The translations under genes and the position numbers were made by a program. A stretch of DNA of 64,000 nt from NCBI RefSeq assembly GCF_023634645.1, contig NZ_JAMKMR010000007.1:156670-220669 (forward strand), in the 5' to 3' direction. This document shows positions 25,763 to 34,751 of the stretch, in pieces. The notes below the pieces were generated by a model that did no database searches, had not been told where the DNA came from, and saw nothing but the letters and a program-made list of their open reading frames with translations. The stretch is from Vibrio sinus. Its GTDB lineage: Bacteria > Pseudomonadota > Gammaproteobacteria > Enterobacterales > Vibrionaceae. The first letter of the stretch is position 1. Each line of letters opens with the position of its first letter.

Positions 25763-26119
25763 ATGTTAGTAGTAACTCTTGATGATATTGATTTACCACA
25801 AATTTATGCCCATATTGGTTGGTTGATCAATTCCAAAAAAGCAGAGGCAATAGCTTTTGAAGTGGCAGGAGAGCAGTTGACTGTTAAAGTCGTCCCGGAG
25901 ATTTGCTTATCCAATAAATTATTAAGTGAAGTGCTAGACTCCCACTTTAATCAAAGATTGCCTTTTAAGTTGAATTTAGAAAGATATATCGTCACTAAGC
26001 CTGTGAATATTCAAGGGCGGAGTATTGAAGATATTCTAATGGAATTAGTCAGCTATTTGAATGATGAGCTGAGAGATGTCGACTCGATACGAGAAGTTGG
26101 CAGTGAAGTACCAGTATAA
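25763..26119 (+). CDS. 118-residue soluble protein, unknown
   Basis: 118 acidic residues (LVVTLDDIDLPQIYAHIGWL, IQGRSIEDILMELVSYL), without signal peptide or membrane helix. No family is recognised. It is divergent from the CheY-like gene with 104 bp between starts, so the three genes may share regulation and act together; that is inference from position. Confidence 0.55.
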   Translation: MLVVTLDDIDLPQIYAHIGWLINSKKAEAIAFEVAGEQLTVKVVPEICLSNKLLSEVLDSHFNQRLPFKLNLERYIVTKPVNIQGRSIEDILMELVSYLNDELRDVDSIREVGSEVPV

Positions 26120-26129
26120 TACATATTCT

Positions 26130-26151
26130 TATACCCAGTAACTTGGGTATA
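26130..26151. terminator. Short palindrome between convergent genes (fused repeat ends)
   Basis: TATACCCAGTAACTTGGGTATA is an 8-bp dyad (TATACCCA / TGGGTATA) made of the two end sequences of the 263-bp repeat joined directly. It lies between convergent genes and may act as a bidirectional terminator; it has no long T-tract. Confidence 0.5.
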
Positions 26152-26157
26152 TTCAGC

Positions 26158-27018
26158 TTAATCAAATATTTGCATCCAATAATGTTGCCTTTGCTTGTGC
26201 TGGCATAGCCAAAGAGATTGTTCACAAGTATAAGGGCAACCCGACGTTTTGATGACATGCAGCTTGTGTTCGTGCGCGATGTAATCGGGAAGGTACGCGA
26301 GTAACGGGCGAGCATTTATCAAGGCAATTAGCGCTGCCGTATTATCCACTCTTGCTGAAATTAACCGACTAAAATGTTCATCATGCCAGCCATCTGGGCT
26401 GCGCTGCTCTTCCATTTTTCCATAAAAAGGTTGAGAAGGAACGATAAAAGGATGCTGTAGAACTTGTTCAATAGGGGTTACTTGGCCAGATCGGCTAACA
26501 AGTGGGTGATTAAGGTTCGCGGCGGTAACAAAAGTGACTTTCCTTAGTTTTTTCGCAACGATTTGTCGCTCGGAAGGTGGCTGATCGTTAAGTTGGCAAA
26601 TGAGCGCTAAATCAACGTCGTGTTTAAGCAACATAGACAAATCATGTGCTGTTTTTGTCTCTATCGTCGCTTGTGGCTGTGCTGCGATAAATTGGTGCAT
26701 GAGGCCGGGTAAAAAATAGCTAAGGACGGCATTAGGACCACTGACTCTTAGGTGTGGCCTACGAGGTTTGCCTAATTCACGTTCTATTTTTTCATTGACT
26801 TCTATGAGTTCAATAGCCCGTTGAAACAGGGTCTCTCCGGCAGAGGTTAATGCCCAGTTGCCACCGATACGGCTGAACATTTCATGCTGATAGTGTTCCT
26901 CAATGCGTTTTATGGTTTTAGATAAGGTCCCAGGATGGATGCCAAGTTGCCTAGCGGCCTGCCTAAGGCTCTGAGCTTTAGCCACTTCTACGAATATTGC
27001 CAGATCGTTGATTTTCAT
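26158..27018 (-). CDS. LysR family regulator of the adjacent oxidoreductase
   Basis: 286 residues. The winged helix is canonical (DLAIFVEVAKAQSLRQAARQ, HPGTLSKTIKRIEEHY, MFSRIGGNWALTSAGE), followed by an effector-binding domain. It is divergent from the old-yellow-enzyme gene, with 98 bp between the two starts, the usual layout for a LysR regulator and its target. The inducer is unknown. Confidence 0.87.
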   Translation of the reverse strand: MKINDLAIFVEVAKAQSLRQAARQLGIHPGTLSKTIKRIEEHYQHEMFSRIGGNWALTSAGETLFQRAIELIEVNEKIERELGKPRRPHLRVSGPNAVLSYFLPGLMHQFIAAQPQATIETKTAHDLSMLLKHDVDLALICQLNDQPPSERQIVAKKLRKVTFVTAANLNHPLVSRSGQVTPIEQVLQHPFIVPSQPFYGKMEEQRSPDGWHDEHFSRLISARVDNTAALIALINARPLLAYLPDYIAHEHKLHVIKTSGCPYTCEQSLWLCQHKQRQHYWMQIFD

Positions 27019-27116
27019 GTGTTGCCTATTTGGAAACAGATGTGGAAAATATGTTTCTTAAAATTATATACTGTCTAACATAGACTAACCCCCTTCGAAA
27101 AGATACCTATGGGTAA

Positions 27117-28136
27117 ATGAATATGCGACTCTCTCCAATTCGTGCCGGCCAATTTCAACTTGCCAATCGTATAGTTGTGCCTCCTATGGCATCTCAAACG
27201 GCATCCACTCAAGGCTTTGTTACTGAACAAACTCTCACACACTATGATCGACTCGCGCAATCTGGCGCGGGGTTAGTGATGGTGGAGTACAGTTTTGTTG
27301 CTCCCTCTGGTCGCAGTGAACCAAATCAACTTGGGGCGCACGATGATCGATGTATTCAAGGAATGCGAAAAATAGCGACAGTTATACATGCAAGTGGAGC
27401 GAAAGCTGGGTTTCAGCTGACGCACTGTGGAGGTAAAGCTCAGTTAGATGTATGCCCTGATTTGATGGCGCCATCGGGCATTACGGTGCCTGCGTATGAT
27501 AGAACGCTACCAGAGCCGCGCTCAATGGACCTAGAAGATATGCTGAGCTGGAAAAGAGCTTTTGTTCAAGCAGCGGTGCGAGTCGAGGCGGCCGGGTTTG
27601 ACTTCGTAGAACTTCATTGCGCTCACGGTTATGGTTTAAACCAAGTGTTGTCGCCCATTACCAATCAGCGGCAGGATAGATATGGTGGCAGCAATGAAAA
27701 TCGTGCACGCCTTATCGTGGAGATCATTGAGGAAATTAAGCAACGTACTCATCTTTCCGTAATGGTACGGATTCCCGGGCAAGATCTATACCCTGAAGGT
27801 CTAACGCAACAGGATATGGTGCAAATCTGCCAGTGGTTTATCGGGGCTGGTGTCGACGTGATTGATGTCTCTTCGGGTATCGGTGGTTGGAATCGTCCTA
27901 AAGATAGGCGTGGTGAAGGGTATTTGGTTGCGGAATCTGCCTATCTAAAAAGTGCGGGACTAGCGGTACCTGTTATCGGAGTGGGTGGCATTGAAAGCCC
28001 GGAATACATCGAACAAGCTTTAAGCGATCAATGGTTGGATCTTGTCGCGGTGGGCAGGGCGATTCTACGTGATCCCTCAACGTTTAAACAGCGAGTGATA
28101 CAGCAAGATAAGGTGAAGGATACTCAAACCGCTTGA
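27117..28136 (+). CDS. Old yellow enzyme family NAD(P)H:flavin oxidoreductase (YqjM-like)
   Basis: 339 residues forming an FMN TIM barrel. Visible marks are VVPPMASQTAST near the N-terminus, the FMN/substrate residues in FQLTHCGGKAQ, the paired histidines in ELHCAHGYGLNQVLSP, DRYGGSNENRARL and the phosphate-binding end VIGVGGIESPEYIE with VAVGRAILRDP. The class reduces activated C=C bonds of unsaturated carbonyl or nitro compounds and often serves in electrophile defence. The divergent LysR gene is its probable regulator. Physiological substrate unknown. Confidence 0.87.
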   Translation: MNMRLSPIRAGQFQLANRIVVPPMASQTASTQGFVTEQTLTHYDRLAQSGAGLVMVEYSFVAPSGRSEPNQLGAHDDRCIQGMRKIATVIHASGAKAGFQLTHCGGKAQLDVCPDLMAPSGITVPAYDRTLPEPRSMDLEDMLSWKRAFVQAAVRVEAAGFDFVELHCAHGYGLNQVLSPITNQRQDRYGGSNENRARLIVEIIEEIKQRTHLSVMVRIPGQDLYPEGLTQQDMVQICQWFIGAGVDVIDVSSGIGGWNRPKDRRGEGYLVAESAYLKSAGLAVPVIGVGGIESPEYIEQALSDQWLDLVAVGRAILRDPSTFKQRVIQQDKVKDTQTA

Positions 28137-28168
28137 TACTCTGTTGAGCACTATTGTTGTACCAAATT

Positions 28169-28199
28169 AAAGACGCTCTTTGCTCAAAGCGTCTTTTTT
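28169..28199. terminator. Terminator between convergent genes
   Basis: AAAGACGCT and AGCGTCTTT pair around a 10-base loop and are followed by TTTT on the plus strand, ending the oxidoreductase transcript. The stem overlaps the last codons of the convergent GGDEF-EAL gene. Confidence 0.8.
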
Positions 28200-30292
28200 A
28201 GTTTTTCTTCAATCTGTACATTGTCAATGGAAACAAAGCCATTTTGGCAATACTTTGCGAGGCGCTCTTTAAAATCAGGTACGGAAAGGGCCTTAGAAAA
28301 CAAAAAGCCTTGGTAATAATCGCATTGACTATTTTGCAGAAAATCGAGCTTTTCTTTTGAGTCAACGCCTTCTGCAATGACCTTCATGTTCAAGCATCTC
28401 GCCATATTGATAATTGCTAAGATTAGCTCTCTATCCTCTTGTTTATTATTAATTTTATCGACAAAAGACTTGTCTATTTTTATATGATCAATTGGGAATT
28501 GAGACAGATAACTTAACGACGAGAATCCAGTGCCAAAGTCGTCTAATGCTATTGTCACGCCCATATTGCTGATTTTGTTGAGAACAGAGCGGGATAACGC
28601 CTTATTCGCCATCATCGCCGACTCGGTGATCTCGATGACTAAGTTTTGCGGTATTAGGTTAAAATGCTTCAGCGCGTTTGAGAGGATATTCACCAAAGAG
28701 TGGTTGACGAAATGCTTGGCCGATATATTGATGGACAAAGATGCACAATGAGAAACAATGCCTTGTCTTTCCCAGCTTTTCCATTGATGGAAGGATTCGT
28801 GAATCAGCCATTCGGTCACAGGGATGATAAGCCCATTTTCTTCCAGTAAAGGAATAAATTCGCCCGGAGATACCAGCCCAGCTTGAGGGTTATTCCAGCG
28901 CAGTAGGGCTTCGGCACCGATGATTTCTTTGGTTGTTAAGTTGAGTTGCGGCTGATAATGAATGGAAAGCTCTGACTTTTTAACCGCGTGATGCAGCTCA
29001 TTTGATAGCTCCATTCGATACAAGTTTTTCGAATTCAGTTTGTCGGTGAAAAACTGTAGCTGATTTCGACCATTTTCTTTTGCGCGGTACATGGCTAAGT
29101 CAGCATGCTTGATCAGTGTTTCGCTGTCGGTACAATATTCACTAGTGACGGCAACGCCCATACTAATGGTGACAAACAGTTCGTGACTCTCAATCAAGAA
29201 AGGGGCCTCAAAACAGGCGAGTAACTTTTCAGAGACGGTAATTAAGTTTCTTACTTCAGTAAAATCGTCAATAATGACCACAAACTCGTCACCACCTAGC
29301 CGGGCTGCGGTGTCACACTTTCTTATATTGTTCTTGATTCTCTCAGAAACCAGATAAAGCAATTTGTCTCCAACGTTGTGTCCGAGCGTGTCATTTATTA
29401 CTTTGAATTTGTCTAGATCAATGAATAGTAAGGATACCAGTGTGGCCGCTCGTTGTGCACGGAGCAAAGATTGCTCTAAACGGTCGGAAAACAAAGCACG
29501 ATTGGGTAATCCTGTTAAGGTATCGTATTGAGCAAGGTATTTTAGTTTCTTCTCAGTGATCTTGCGCTCTGTAATATCCCGAACAATGCCGGTATAAAAC
29601 AATTTTCCATCACACATATAACTGGTCACAGACATCTCGATAAGCTTTGATGTACCTAAGTGATCATCATATCGATAGACGGCCTCTTTGTTTTCTATAC
29701 TACCGTTTGTTAGATCAAGCGAATTCAATGTATGGGCTTCTCCATACATGGGTTTTAGTATCTCGAGTATATTGACGGCGGAGCTAAAGTCCGTTGAGGA
29801 TAATATCCTTTCACATGATTTATTGATCTTTAGAACCTGACCTTGCTTATCAAAAGAAACAATCCCATCATGAGTGTTTTCCAGTAGTGAGGTGAGCTCA
29901 GTATTACTTTTTAGCAGTTCTTTACGCATGCAATACATTCGTTCGACACCAGAGATAAACGCATCAAACATGGTGAGATTTAAAGGCTTGGTGAAATAGA
30001 AGTCCCCTCCGGCATCTATGCCTTTTTTATAGTAGCTTTCTTTGCCAGCACCACTCATAAAAATAATGGGTGTCCATTGCTCTTCTACATTGCGTATGAC
30101 ATGGGCAACTTGAAAGCCATTCATACCGGGCATTTCTACATCCAATACCACCATGTCTAGGTCGTGTTGGGCAAATAATTTTAAGCCTTGTATACCTGAT
30201 GTCGCCGTCAATACTTCGTAGTTTCGTTCTTTAAACCAATCAGACAAGATGGTTAGTATGGCCTTAGAGTCATCGATTATTAGAGTTTTCAT
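28184..30292 (-). CDS. REC-PAS-GGDEF-EAL cyclic-di-GMP regulator
   Basis: 702 residues. Receiver domain at about 1-115 (TLIIDDSKAIL, phosphoacceptor in VVLDVEMPGMNGF, Lys in FYFTKPLN); PAS at about 130-245 (TSLLENTHDGIVSFDKQGQV); GGDEF at about 255-420 with an intact ARLGGDEFVV motif; EAL at about 430-690 with GAEALLRW, ITESAMM, ALDDFGTGFSSLSYL, KIDKSF and AEGVD. Both enzymatic motifs look intact, so it may make and break cyclic-di-GMP, with the receiver setting the balance. No kinase gene is adjacent. It probably affects adhesion or motility (inference). Confidence 0.92.
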   Translation of the reverse strand: MKTLIIDDSKAILTILSDWFKERNYEVLTATSGIQGLKLFAQHDLDMVVLDVEMPGMNGFQVAHVIRNVEEQWTPIIFMSGAGKESYYKKGIDAGGDFYFTKPLNLTMFDAFISGVERMYCMRKELLKSNTELTSLLENTHDGIVSFDKQGQVLKINKSCERILSSTDFSSAVNILEILKPMYGEAHTLNSLDLTNGSIENKEAVYRYDDHLGTSKLIEMSVTSYMCDGKLFYTGIVRDITERKITEKKLKYLAQYDTLTGLPNRALFSDRLEQSLLRAQRAATLVSLLFIDLDKFKVINDTLGHNVGDKLLYLVSERIKNNIRKCDTAARLGGDEFVVIIDDFTEVRNLITVSEKLLACFEAPFLIESHELFVTISMGVAVTSEYCTDSETLIKHADLAMYRAKENGRNQLQFFTDKLNSKNLYRMELSNELHHAVKKSELSIHYQPQLNLTTKEIIGAEALLRWNNPQAGLVSPGEFIPLLEENGLIIPVTEWLIHESFHQWKSWERQGIVSHCASLSINISAKHFVNHSLVNILSNALKHFNLIPQNLVIEITESAMMANKALSRSVLNKISNMGVTIALDDFGTGFSSLSYLSQFPIDHIKIDKSFVDKINNKQEDRELILAIINMARCLNMKVIAEGVDSKEKLDFLQNSQCDYYQGFLFSKALSVPDFKERLAKYCQNGFVSIDNVQIEEKLKKTL

Positions 30293-30400
30293 TAAGCATT
30301 CCCCAAACTTAATTCCCTTTATGTAATGAGTTGCTTATCAATAGTCATGTTCTTCAATAGTAGTTCAATCCTTTAAAACCAACAAACTACTCAAATGATT

Positions 30401-30421
30401 AGGGCGACCGATGGTCGCCCT
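30401..30421. terminator. Hairpin after the multicopper oxidase gene
   Basis: AGGGCGACC-GAT-GGTCGCCCT, a perfect 9-bp stem with a 3-base loop, 15 bases beyond the oxidase stop. It lacks a T-tract on the minus strand, so termination strength is uncertain. The region 30301-30400 shows nothing else. Confidence 0.55.
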
Positions 30422-30435
30422 GAATTGGTTGATGT

Positions 30436-31869
30436 CTAAGCTTTTGGTGCCGTGGCGGGTTGATGAGTCAGGTTCAAGTAGTACTGAGGCGCTGGGTAGT
30501 CTCTGTAACGTACTGTGGTCATCATGCCTGCATCAGCGTGCCATAAGATGTGGCAGTGGAAGGCCCATACACCCGGGTTATCAGCATCAAACGCGATGGT
30601 GACTTTGGAGTGTGGTAGCACATTGACCGTATCACGCATTGGACCATCGATAGCTTTGCCATTTAGTGAGACAATTTGGAAATCGGTGCCGTGTAAGTGC
30701 ATAGGGTGCGGCATCATGGATTCATTGTTCAGCGTGACTTCTACGCGCTCGCCTTTGCTCACCCATAGCGGTGGTGTGTTAGGCCAAGTCTTACCGTTGA
30801 TTTCCCATGCGTATTTGGTCATATCGCCCGTTAGGTTCAGCGTGTAGTGCTCGTCGACCTTACGTTTAGCTAGCGGTGTTTTCGCATGCAACTGTAGCAA
30901 CTGTTTGTAGTTGTACGCTGGGTACTCGGTGTTAACTTTTTCTGAGATGTTAGGAATTTTCGCCCCTTCAGTGGCCAAAATAATGCCCGTTCTTAGCTTG
31001 GTGCCTTCCCCTTCAGCGATGATGGGGAATGCCCCTTTGTGTGGTACGGTAAAGAGGACATCACTGCGTTGAGCTATCGCGACTTGGTAATTATTACCGT
31101 TGACGGGTTTGACACCTTGGCCATCCACCGCAATCAAGGTGTTATCCAGTTTACCCATGTTTAAGTACACGTTGGTATCGGTTGAACCATTAATGAATCT
31201 TAACCTCACCTTTTCACCCACTTTAACACGAACGATTTCTGGTTTTTTCAGTGTATGGCGATTGGCGAGCAGTACATTCGGTGGCACATCGTTAATTTCG
31301 TTGCCGTTAATTTTCAGCTTGGATTCATTGGGCTTGGTCAATGCTTTCCAAATGCTATTAGGGCTGGCGTAATTAAAATCCTGCACCATCATGGTGACGT
31401 TTTTCACGTTCGCTTCCGGGCCAGATTTTGGATAGATGATAAAGGGTGCCGCCATCAATCTGGCTTCTTCAAAGCCGACATGGGAGTGCATCCAATACGT
31501 GCCAGTTTGATTGAGCTTAAAGTCATAATGCTGCTGCCCATGTGGGGGAATCGGCAATTGGGTGACATCAGGAACGCCATCTTCTTTGTTCGGGTCGACT
31601 AAGCCATGCCAGTGTAGGGTGATGGGTTTATCGGTGTCGTTTTTCACTATCGCGTTGAAGTTTTCACCTTCACGACCAGTAAAGCCATTCCCCCCTGCAC
31701 TATTGGTAATTTGATAGACGGTTTCATTGTGTCCATCAATATTGAGCTGAGTGTTGTGTACCGTCAGCGTAATCGGGGCTTGTGCTGCGTAACTGGATAC
31801 GGAATACAGGGGTAGTATCGCTAAACCAGCGGTGGCAAGCATTTTGAAGGTTTTAGACTTAGTCATCAT
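30436..31869 (-). CDS. Exported multicopper oxidase (CueO/CopA-like)
   Basis: 477 residues with signal peptide (TFKMLATAGLAILPLYSVSSYAA; Sec type, no twin Arg). All four copper-ligand blocks are present: HWHGLVDP, WMHSHVGFEEARL, HPMHLHGTDF and FHCHILWHADAGMM, the last containing the type 1 copper Cys. Such enzymes oxidise Cu(I), metals or phenols using O2 in the periplasm. A CueR-type promoter with a 19-bp spacer lies directly upstream, so it is probably induced by copper and serves detoxification. The two first codons are both ATG. No Met-rich CueO insert is evident. Confidence 0.9.
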   Translation of the reverse strand: MMTKSKTFKMLATAGLAILPLYSVSSYAAQAPITLTVHNTQLNIDGHNETVYQITNSAGGNGFTGREGENFNAIVKNDTDKPITLHWHGLVDPNKEDGVPDVTQLPIPPHGQQHYDFKLNQTGTYWMHSHVGFEEARLMAAPFIIYPKSGPEANVKNVTMMVQDFNYASPNSIWKALTKPNESKLKINGNEINDVPPNVLLANRHTLKKPEIVRVKVGEKVRLRFINGSTDTNVYLNMGKLDNTLIAVDGQGVKPVNGNNYQVAIAQRSDVLFTVPHKGAFPIIAEGEGTKLRTGIILATEGAKIPNISEKVNTEYPAYNYKQLLQLHAKTPLAKRKVDEHYTLNLTGDMTKYAWEINGKTWPNTPPLWVSKGERVEVTLNNESMMPHPMHLHGTDFQIVSLNGKAIDGPMRDTVNVLPHSKVTIAFDADNPGVWAFHCHILWHADAGMMTTVRYRDYPAPQYYLNLTHQPATAPKA

Positions 31870-31900
31870 AATTTTTTCTCGTTTCTGTGTGAGTGACTAC

Positions 31901-31931
31901 AAGGTAATCCTTACCCTTACTGTAAGGTCAA
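31901..31931 (-). promoter_or_regulatory. MerR/CueR-type promoter of the multicopper oxidase gene
   Basis: On the minus strand TTGACC (31931-31926) and TACCTT (31906-31901) are separated by exactly 19 bp, the overlong spacer typical of MerR-family activation. The spacer carries the dyad CCTTAC-N7-GTAAGG, with the same geometry as the E. coli copA and cueO operators. No MerR-type gene is in the window, so the activator is encoded elsewhere. Confidence 0.75.
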
Positions 31932-32363
31932 TGGTTTAATTTAAAAAATTGACCAAAATTTTTGTTTTATAGCTCTATTTGTTCTTAATGATTTGATTTT
32001 TATAGAAAAATTAAATTGTCCATAAAACAAAATTTTCCAAAAAAATCGATTGGTTGCAGAGTGATGATGGGCATCTGGCCTCAATGCTTTCATCAAATAA
32101 CATCCCATTTTGCTTGCCAATCAGGCGTATCGACCGACAACGGCTAGAAGATCGATAGCAAAACATTTTAGTTACAAATTGAAATATAAATAGCCAACGC
32201 TCGCAGGTACATTCTGTTAAATTGCACAAAGGTTATGCAAAAATGCACAATGGATAGGCATGCCGTGGCAAAATTTACTGTGTGATCAGTGCGATAGGTA
32301 ACGAACCAACATGGAAAAACGCATGGTTATAAGCGGTTTACTATTTATGATGACTAACAATAA
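31932..32363. other. Intergenic stretch with no supported gene
   Basis: 432 bp between the chemoreceptor stop and the oxidase promoter. Short frames exist on both strands (one of about 70 codons on the minus strand at 32011-32229) but none has a ribosome site or a recognisable product. No strong hairpin or repeat was seen. Confidence 0.5.
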
Positions 32364-34349
32364 TCAGGATTTAAAAATAAATTGCTCCATCATGCTTCTC
32401 ATCCCTTGAGCTTGTTGTTCTAGCTCTTCTGCGGATTTCGCGCTTTCGTTGGAGGCTGCGGCGTTCATTTGAACCACTTGGTCAACGGAGGCAACCGCTT
32501 CATGTGCTTCAGAAACGCCTTGTGCCTGCTCTCGGCTTGATTCTGCAATTTGTGCGACAAGGTTGGACGTGTTGTTAATACTCTCAAAGATTGACACAAG
32601 TGCAGACTCGGTGTTTTCTGCTATGGCGGCACCATTGATGGTTTTCTCTTCGGCACCCTTGATGAGTTTCGTGGTTTCTTCAGCGGCCGCTGTGCTACGA
32701 GATGCCAGGTTGCGGACTTCATCGGCAACGACTGCAAATCCGCGCCCCTGATCACCTGCGCGTGCCGCCTCAATGGCTGCGTTTAATGCGAGTAGGTTAG
32801 TTTGCTCGGCAATCTCATCAATCGTTTTGATAAATTCAGAGATGCTTTGGCTTGATGACTTTATCTCTTGCATGGCAGCAACCATTTCTTTCATGTGTTC
32901 CTGGCCACGACTGACGGCCGCTTTTGCCTGCTCAGCAAGGTGGTTTGCCTCTTTTGCGTTGTTTGCGTTGTTGCCCGTTTGTGTGGAGAGCTCTTCCAAT
33001 GAAACGGAAATTCGCTCCAAACTTTCTTTTTGTTGAGTTGCCCCTTCTGCCAAGGATTGGCTAGATTGAGAGACATTTGAACTGCCTGACGAAATTTGAT
33101 CGCCCGTTCTTTGTACATTTTTAAGCACATCGGTGAGATTAGTCACCATGTGTAGCAGGGCATTGCCTAAACTATCGCGATCTGATGCGAGTTTTACATC
33201 TGAAGAGAGATCACCTTCTGCTATGGTTTGGGCTAACATTGCTTTTTCTTTTAAGGTTGCAACCATACTTAAAATTGAGCCGTAAAGGCTATTGGGCAGT
33301 ACGTTTTGGTTAGGTAGATCGAGCTCAAGATCTCCTTCAGAAACGGATTTTACGATATTCGTTACTTCTTCCGGATCTCCGCCTAACTGATTGTTTGTAC
33401 GGCGCGTAATAGTAAACGCGACCACAACTCCGACCGCAAAGGCAATAATGACTAAAACGGTGATAACCCATACGGCGACCTCATTGTTGCGTTGTAATTG
33501 CGGGCCAAGAATGTCTTGTTCTTCTTTCACCGAAAGCTTTATCTTTTCTATTTCGGAGGCAACGATGGGGCCAATTCTGTCTAACGTATTGTCTATAATG
33601 TTGTTTCTTTTATGTATTACATCGACAACTCCCGCAAATGTTGTTTTGTAAAGCTTGGAATCGGATGCCACTTTGGCCAACAGATCGCGTCTAAAGGGGT
33701 TTTCAAGCTCATCATCTAGGTTGATCAAGTTTTTCTCTAAGTCGTTGAATTCAGCGTTCACTCTATCTATGGCGCTTTGTTGGTTTGATTCAACAAATTT
33801 CAATACGTAGAGCCTAGCGAGAAGCAAATTGCGCATAGATAGTGAGGTGCTGTACGCAGCTGCCATGTCGTAGTCGTTATTGGCAGAAGTAAGAATTTCA
33901 GTTAAGTTTTGTTCAATCTTAGGCCCAATGACATTAAGGCCTTGATTGAATAATTGGTTGCGCTGCTGTTTCAATGTCACGACTTCACGAAACTTACTCT
34001 CGTACTCAGTCAACATGGTTTTGATTGAGTTCATCATATTTCGGCGATTAGGATCGCTGACATTATTTAATGCTTCTTCCAAGAATCTAGTGGTTTTTTC
34101 TGCGTACTTTTCGAAGGTTTCCCTGTCTTTTTCCGATGCACTAATAATGTAGTTTTTTACGGCCATTCGCATCATCAGCACATTGGCTTGGACTCGACCA
34201 GTAATATTGGTGGTTCTGGCGAGCGAGCGATAAGTTTGAAACCCGTTAGAGGCCTGCTCGATGACATAGAAAGAAGTGACGCCGACCACTAAAAGCAGGG
34301 CAACCACACTGCCAAAACCTAAGTACATGGATTTTTGAAAACTTAGCAT
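32364..34349 (-). CDS. Methyl-accepting chemotaxis protein with HBM-like sensor domain
   Basis: 661 residues. TM1 at about 9-30, a 255-residue periplasmic helical region ([32 protein letters not shown]) matching the helical bimodular (HBM) sensor type, TM2 at about 290-312, HAMP, then the long signalling coiled coil with the conserved hairpin tip [38 protein letters not shown] receptors such as McpS of Pseudomonas sense organic acids; the ligand here is unknown. It is monocistronic. The C-terminus lacks a CheR-binding pentapeptide. Confidence 0.92.
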   Translation of the reverse strand: MLSFQKSMYLGFGSVVALLLVVGVTSFYVIEQASNGFQTYRSLARTTNITGRVQANVLMMRMAVKNYIISASEKDRETFEKYAEKTTRFLEEALNNVSDPNRRNMMNSIKTMLTEYESKFREVVTLKQQRNQLFNQGLNVIGPKIEQNLTEILTSANNDYDMAAAYSTSLSMRNLLLARLYVLKFVESNQQSAIDRVNAEFNDLEKNLINLDDELENPFRRDLLAKVASDSKLYKTTFAGVVDVIHKRNNIIDNTLDRIGPIVASEIEKIKLSVKEEQDILGPQLQRNNEVAVWVITVLVIIAFAVGVVVAFTITRRTNNQLGGDPEEVTNIVKSVSEGDLELDLPNQNVLPNSLYGSILSMVATLKEKAMLAQTIAEGDLSSDVKLASDRDSLGNALLHMVTNLTDVLKNVQRTGDQISSGSSNVSQSSQSLAEGATQQKESLERISVSLEELSTQTGNNANNAKEANHLAEQAKAAVSRGQEHMKEMVAAMQEIKSSSQSISEFIKTIDEIAEQTNLLALNAAIEAARAGDQGRGFAVVADEVRNLASRSTAAAEETTKLIKGAEEKTINGAAIAENTESALVSIFESINNTSNLVAQIAESSREQAQGVSEAHEAVASVDQVVQMNAAASNESAKSAEELEQQAQGMRSMMEQFIFKS

Positions 34350-34649
34350 AAGTTCAGATCCTATCTATATGGAAAATTAATCCAGCATCCTGAAATAACT
34401 TGGGTGTAAGCGAATTATTGACCTTATTAATATAGAAGATGATTAAGGTTTGTGTGATTGATGACTTTTCTCTTTACATCGTTGCCAAATGAAAAAAGTA
34501 AGTCAGGAAGCACTAAGGTGTGAACTGCAGTCCAAGTTGAGTTGTGCAAAATACAAGCACCACTTCTATATGTTGGGAGAACAGCATTGTTTATGGGTGT
34601 GGTTGCATTTATGAAAAGTGAGTTTTGGATCTTTTATTCCTAACCATGG

Positions 34650-34733
34650 AGCCCCGCTTATAAGCATGTAGGGGCTGCCTGTCGTTAAAAAGCATTATAG
34701 GCAGCATGAGAGGTTATGCGGAGTTGACCGCAT
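34650..34733 (+). promoter_or_regulatory. Hairpin-rich leader of the CBM2-like glycosidase gene
   Basis: Three inverted repeats occur in the last 100 bases before the gene: AGCCCC/GGGGCT (34650-34676), GCTGCCT/AGGCAGC (34674-34705) and ATGCGG/CCGCAT (34716-34733). The first two share three bases, so they could form alternative structures. No known riboswitch class is recognised. The rest of 34350-34649 contains only a degenerate repeat-end sequence (CTTGGGTGTA near 34400). Confidence 0.4.
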
Positions 34734-34751
34734 ATAAAAAGGAAAAAAGTA

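Noticed and set aside
32011..32229. 72-codon minus-strand frame between chemoreceptor and oxidase
   Set aside because: Cys-rich, no ribosome site, no family resemblance.
34640..34751. Possible cyclic-di-GMP riboswitch before the CBM2 gene, given the nearby GGDEF-EAL protein
   Set aside because: The conserved GEMM sequence blocks are absent; only generic hairpins remain.
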